From: Nectonema munidae
Taxonomy: Eukaryota > Nematomorpha > Nectonematoida > Nectonematidae
Assembly (NCBI GenBank): GCA_030549495.1
Contig: JAUIRK010000376.1
Location: 186,001-250,000, forward strand
Length of the DNA: 64,000 nt
Direction: 5' to 3'
The number at the start of each line of letters is the position of its first letter. Within the stretch, counting starts at the first letter, position 1. The notes beneath the pieces are model-generated. The model was given only the letters and a program-made list of their open reading frames with translations, was not told the origin of the DNA and did no database searches. The position numbers and the translations under genes were made by a program. Of the stretch, positions 59,848 through 64,000 are shown piece after piece.

Positions 59848-59912
59848 AGGTCTTGCCAGACCTCTGATATATATATATATGATTCGCTTGAAATTATTAT
59901 ATTATAGACTAG

Positions 59913-60826
59913 ACGGTCCTGTGTTTGTCTCTCGCTTCGCTCGAGACGTAGGATTCTAAATCTCAAAAAGCTAGGACGCCACATTCTAGCACGTGTGACA
60001 GATCATTGCTACTGTGATTCTAGGACGTGTGACAGATCATTGCTACTGTGATTCTAGGACGTGTGACAGATCATTGCTACTGTGATTCTAGGACGTGTGA
60101 CAGATCATTGGTACTGTGATTCTAGGACGTGTGAAAGATCATTGGTACCGCGTGATCCTAGGTCCTGTGAAAGATCATTGGTACCGCGTGATCCTAGGTC
60201 CTGTGAAAGATCATTGGTTGTGATTCATAGGTCCAGTTAAAGATCATTGGTACCGCGTGATTCTAGGTCCAGTTAAAGATCATTGGTACCGCGTGATTCT
60301 AGGTCCTGTGAAAGATCATTGGTACCGCGTGATTCTAGGTCCTGTGAAAGATCATTGGTACCGCGTGATTCTAGGTCCTGTTAAAGATCATTGGTACCGC
60401 GTGATTCTAGGTCCAGTTAAAGATCATTGGTACCGCGTGATCCTAGGTCCTGTGAAAGATCATTGGTACCGCGTGATTTTAGGTCCGGTTAAAGATTATT
60501 GGTACCCCCGTGAACCTAGGTCCAGTTAAAGATCATTGGTACCCGTGATTCTAGGTCCAGTTAAAGATCATTGGTACCGCGTGATTCTGAGGTCCAGTTA
60601 AAGATCATTGGTACCGCGTGATTCTAGGTCCTGTAAAGATCATTGGTACCCCCTGATTCTAGGTCCAGTAAAGATCATTGGTACCGCTGTGATTCTAGGT
60701 CCACTTAAATATCATTGGTACCGTGGTTTTTTAGGTATACTCAAAAGATCATTGGTACCGGGATTATAGATACTATCAATGAACTCGTAAGGATCATTGG
60801 TACACAGTAAAGATCATTGGGTGGAA
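59913..60826. repeat. Satellite, period about 36 bp, GATCATTGGTACC core, array 2
   Basis: It is the same satellite as array 1 but shorter and more regular. The first units carry GACAGATCATTGCTACTGTG, then the GGTACCGCGTG form takes over. Because the period is a multiple of three, one plus frame (60,257-60,529) stays open and reads a 12-residue repeat, ILGPVKDHWYRV, seven times. This is very likely a by-product of the period. Confidence 0.92.
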
Positions 60827-62970
60827 TTAGATTATCATTAAAAATAAATTAAAAAAGAATATTAAAAAAGTATATTATAATAATAATAATTTACTATATA
60901 AATTCTAGAAAAGCCTTAATTTTTTTAAAATAACGAATTAGCACATTTGAATATCATAAAAATAATTTAAATGAGACAATATAAATTAAGTATATGATTA
61001 TAATTTATTTTTTACTATATAAAATCTGAAAAACATTAATGAAAGGTAGAAAGATCTATTTATTTAAATTAAAAATAGATTAATCTATAGAATTAGCAAA
61101 TTAGATTATCATTAAAAATAAATTAAAGCAGACATTATAAATAAATAATATGTAATCTATATAAAATCTAAAAAACCTTAATCAAAATAAGAAAGATCTA
61201 TTTATTTAAATAAACATTGATTCGTACTAAATCTATTGAAAACTCTTAATACTTAAAAAATAAAATTTTAAATAGAGTTTAGAAAAATAAAATTTATAAA
61301 CTAAATAATTTAAATTAAAGAAGTCTATTATTGAGAAATAAAATTTATAAACTAAATAATTCAGATTTAATAGAAATCTATAAACTTTAGTTATTTAAAA
61401 ATTATCAATAGTAGGTATCAATTTATAGAAATCTAAATAACAAAATTTATAGATTAAAAAAACAACTTTAATAAAGAATCTTGTTTTATTAAAAATATAG
61501 ATTTGAAATAGTAACATACAAATTTATTATCTTTTTTGAGAAGAATGAATAAACCCATCAACCATTAATTGAATTGGATATATTGAGAATGAAATAAATG
61601 AATTTTTTTGATTGGTTAAATTAAGTACATTATATACGTATATACAAAATATACAAATATATATGAAATTTTTTTGAATTAAAACATTTATGATAAATTA
61701 AAGTTAATATTGTTATTTAGAATGATAAGAGGATTCTAAAAATATATAAAACTTGCTTTTTTGTTGAATATATGTGAAGTCATAATTTTGAGGTCGTTTG
61801 AAAGGGCCTGAAAAATCGAAAATTAAAAAATATGGAAAATTCAAAAATTTTAAAACGTATTCTGATAGAGTTTGATACGCTGATTCCGAATATGTAATTT
61901 ATTTGAAATGAATCGATTGATTTTTTAATTTTTTTTGAGGTCAAAGTTGGAATTTTTGTCATTTTTTCAAGTTCAAAGGCTAAAAAAAGTATTTTTTAAA
62001 AATTTTTTAATTTAAAATATTTTTACATTTTCGTGATCAGTATAAAATTCCTTTAAAATGTGGTATTAAAATTGAAAATTGGATAAGTTTGAAATTTTTC
62101 GAAAATTTTGTAGGGGTCCCCCTTACAATTTTTTAAAAAAATAAAAAAAATTATTTTACAATTTTTTCACCGTAGTATGTTTAAATAATAGGTTTATTTT
62201 ATGAATATGCAAAAAAAAATGGAAAAAAAAATTTCATTCTTCATTTTACACGCCAAAATATAGTGAAAAATAGCAAAATTGTGCATATTGTTCAAGGGCT
62301 GATAAAAAAAATTTTTGAATTTGTATCAAAACTAAAAATAATTGAAAAATGTAGGTAAAAGGATGCTCTTTAAGATGCGCATGGTTTAAAATTTTTTTTA
62401 AAAAATTTCTCGCATAAAATTTTCTTTAAAAGTTAAAAATTTGAAAATATCGACACAAAGTTTTTTTAAAAATTGTTAAAATCAAAAAAAATATATCAAA
62501 AATAAATATTTTTCAAAATTTTAAAATTCTAAAATAAAATTTAAGCAATTTTAAATAAGATGATGTAAATATTAGAAAAAAATAATTTATTTTTGATGTA
62601 AAATTTTTGAATCAAAAATGTCAACTTTTTGAAAATTCAAACCTTTTTTATAAAAAATGTATTTTTTTTTTCGAAATTTTTTTTTACAAAATCATTTATT
62701 TATAAAAGTACTTTAACTCACTTGAAATTTTTTTAAAAAATTTTGAAACATCTCGCGGGAATTGAAAAAGTGAGAAAATTTAGAGTTCAAGTGCGGGTCA
62801 ATGAACTCACTGTCAGGTCATTTAACTTAGACCACGTGATAGCGCTAGCGAAATGAGGTAGGTTAACATTTTATAGCTTGGAAAAATCTTTTTTAATCTA
62901 AAAGTAATTTGACTTTGAATGGAAAAAGTAAAAGAAAATCGGTTCGGTGAAATATATATATATATATGAT
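60827..62970. repeat. Repeat unit 2, AT-rich tail
   Basis: It is nearly identical to 50,869-53,106, with small indels only. It ends in a TA run at 62,951-62,967, where unit 1 leads into the second palindrome but unit 2 leads into GATTCGGTTGAAATTATTAT instead. Confidence 0.85.
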
Positions 62971-62998
62971 TCGGTTGAAATTATTATATTATAGATTA

Positions 62999-63226
62999 TA
63001 TATTACATAAACATTTCAACCAATCATATAGTTTTTATGAAATAAAACTGCAATTTCAAACTTAAATTTTTTGAACTTTTAGGTAGAATTTTTGAAATGT
63101 GGCTTTCAATATGTATGTAAAATATTTTTTGAAAATTTTTATTTTAAGTATATTTTTTAAGCATTTTACGATTTACACATTTAAATATATAATAAGGCTG
63201 GCAAGTTTTGCGAGTTGTCTCCCCGG
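62999..63226. repeat. Block shared with 59.6 kb, copy 2
   Basis: This second copy of the block at 59,621-59,847 directly precedes a G/C-run stretch and the Gag-like frame. It may be part of the 5' region of that retroelement. Confidence 0.75.
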
Positions 63227-63312
63227 GGGGTTGCCCCACCCCTCTTAAAGGGGGGGAAGGTTTGGGGGGGTGCCCCCCCGGTGGGCCTGCCCCCCCCTTA
63301 GGGGGGGGAGCA
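63227..63312. repeat. G/C homopolymer stretch
   Basis: Short words of G and C runs (for example GGGGGGGAAGG) stand out sharply from the AT-rich surroundings. The minus frame across it (63,144-63,332, rich in P and G) is a composition effect. Sequence reliability is doubtful here. Confidence 0.5.
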
Positions 63313-63404
63313 TATCCATAAAGAGGAAACATCTATATCATAAGAATAACTTCATCTTTGAGCACATTTTGGGAAAAAATTTTTTTATATAAGTTATAAA
63401 AAAA

Positions 63405-64000
63405 ATGAATAAAGTTGGAAGTTTGTGGCTTTTTTTTTACTTTATCTCTTCCTACACTCGTCAATACTCTAGCAGAATGACCGAATTACCTCCACAATCT
63501 GGAGAAGTTTCTGACAGATCAAATCCACTTCTTTCTGCTGTGACTACTACAGAGAAGGTGGACTCCCTATCAGAAAGGATGGCACGTATGGAAATGTACT
63601 TGCTTCATTTGTCCAAAGCTGAGGCACTTCAACAGCCTTCCGCTCCGGCTGATTCACCTAAACCCGCTACTTTTCCTCTCGATATTAAACAAGAGGTCAT
63701 GTTTGGACCCACTCCTTCTAGATATTCCCCGGAAGAACTGGCTCGAAGACGTATAGAGGCTTTCCAACTCTCTCCCCCCTCAAGCCCGCAATGCTAAAGA
63801 TAATATGATCTTAGCGCTCTTCCAAATCATTGAAAGAAATCTGAACGTGATTGATTCCGCTGATGTTCGAGAAGTGAACTCCCTTGCCTTCACTGCATGC
63901 TTAGCTACTCAATGCAGTTGGGAGCAGGCAGCTCGCCAAATGAACATTTCAGCAATGTCTGGTTTAGGTATTCCTATGCCAGAAATAAGTTTCCAGCCTC
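63405..64000 (+). mobile_element. Retroelement-like Gag-type region, fossil, runs off the window
   Basis: A plus frame at 63,405-63,797 has a proline- and serine-rich N-terminal part (MTELPPQSGEVSD), a coiled-coil-like piece (EKVDSLSERMARMEMYLLHL) and a charged stretch (SPEELARRRIEAF). Further coding-like sequence follows to the window end. Base composition is much richer in GC than the satellite region. This arrangement suggests the N-terminal Gag-type protein of an LTR or DIRS-like retroelement, but no reverse transcriptase is in view and the family cannot be fixed. The copy is treated as a fossil and is incomplete here. Confidence 0.4.

Noticed and set aside
63144-63332. Minus-strand frame rich in proline and glycine
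   Set aside because: It is produced by the G/C-run stretch and by the repeat block shared with 59.6 kb.

Overview
The window is AT-rich metazoan nuclear DNA with long introns and heavy transposon load. Its backbone is one multi-exon host gene on the minus strand, the orthologue of nucleoporin NUP160. I recognised seventeen exons spread over 0.3-44.1 kb by aligning translated pieces with the human protein from memory. Most of their GT-AG boundaries join in compatible phase. Tiny exons in large transposon-filled introns, together with piggyBac, hAT, Penelope-like and LINE copies, suggest an arthropod, plausibly a copepod-type crustacean. That assignment is inference.

Layout. 0.3-9.2 kb holds the C-terminal helical exons of NUP160, with introns carrying small hAT-like and TTAA-flanked miniature elements. 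9.6-12.8 kb is a cluster of a Penelope-like fragment and nested hAT-type elements. 13.7-15.4 kb has two further NUP160 exons. 15.4-23.4 kb is one large intron with a hAT-type miniature element and a 5'-truncated LINE whose middle is replaced by homopolymer runs. 23.4-29.2 kb has five NUP160 exons, and a half copy of a palindromic repeat lies 66 bp from one of them. 31.2-34.4 kb is a full-length but disabled piggyBac transposon with intact ends, sitting in a NUP160 intron. 35.8-37.7 kb is a decayed ZBED-type hAT transposon. 40.1-44.1 kb has the two most N-terminal exons seen, with three more hAT-type elements between them.

From 45.46 to about 63.2 kb no gene is visible. The region is two tandem copies of a complex repeat of about 7.7 and 9.9 kb. 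Each copy contains, in order, a 1.1-1.2 kb palindrome, a block of internally doubled AT-rich repeats, a satellite of about 36 bp built on GATCATTGGTACC, and 2.1-2.2 kb of simple AT-rich sequence. The 62-bp loops of the two palindromes are inverted relative to each other. The last 0.6 kb begins a retroelement-like Gag-type reading frame that runs off the window.

The first coding exons of NUP160 were not found. They should lie upstream of 44.05 kb, either beyond the repeat block or off the window, which would make the satellite array intronic or 5' flanking. The 3' end is also unresolved and probably lies before position 1.
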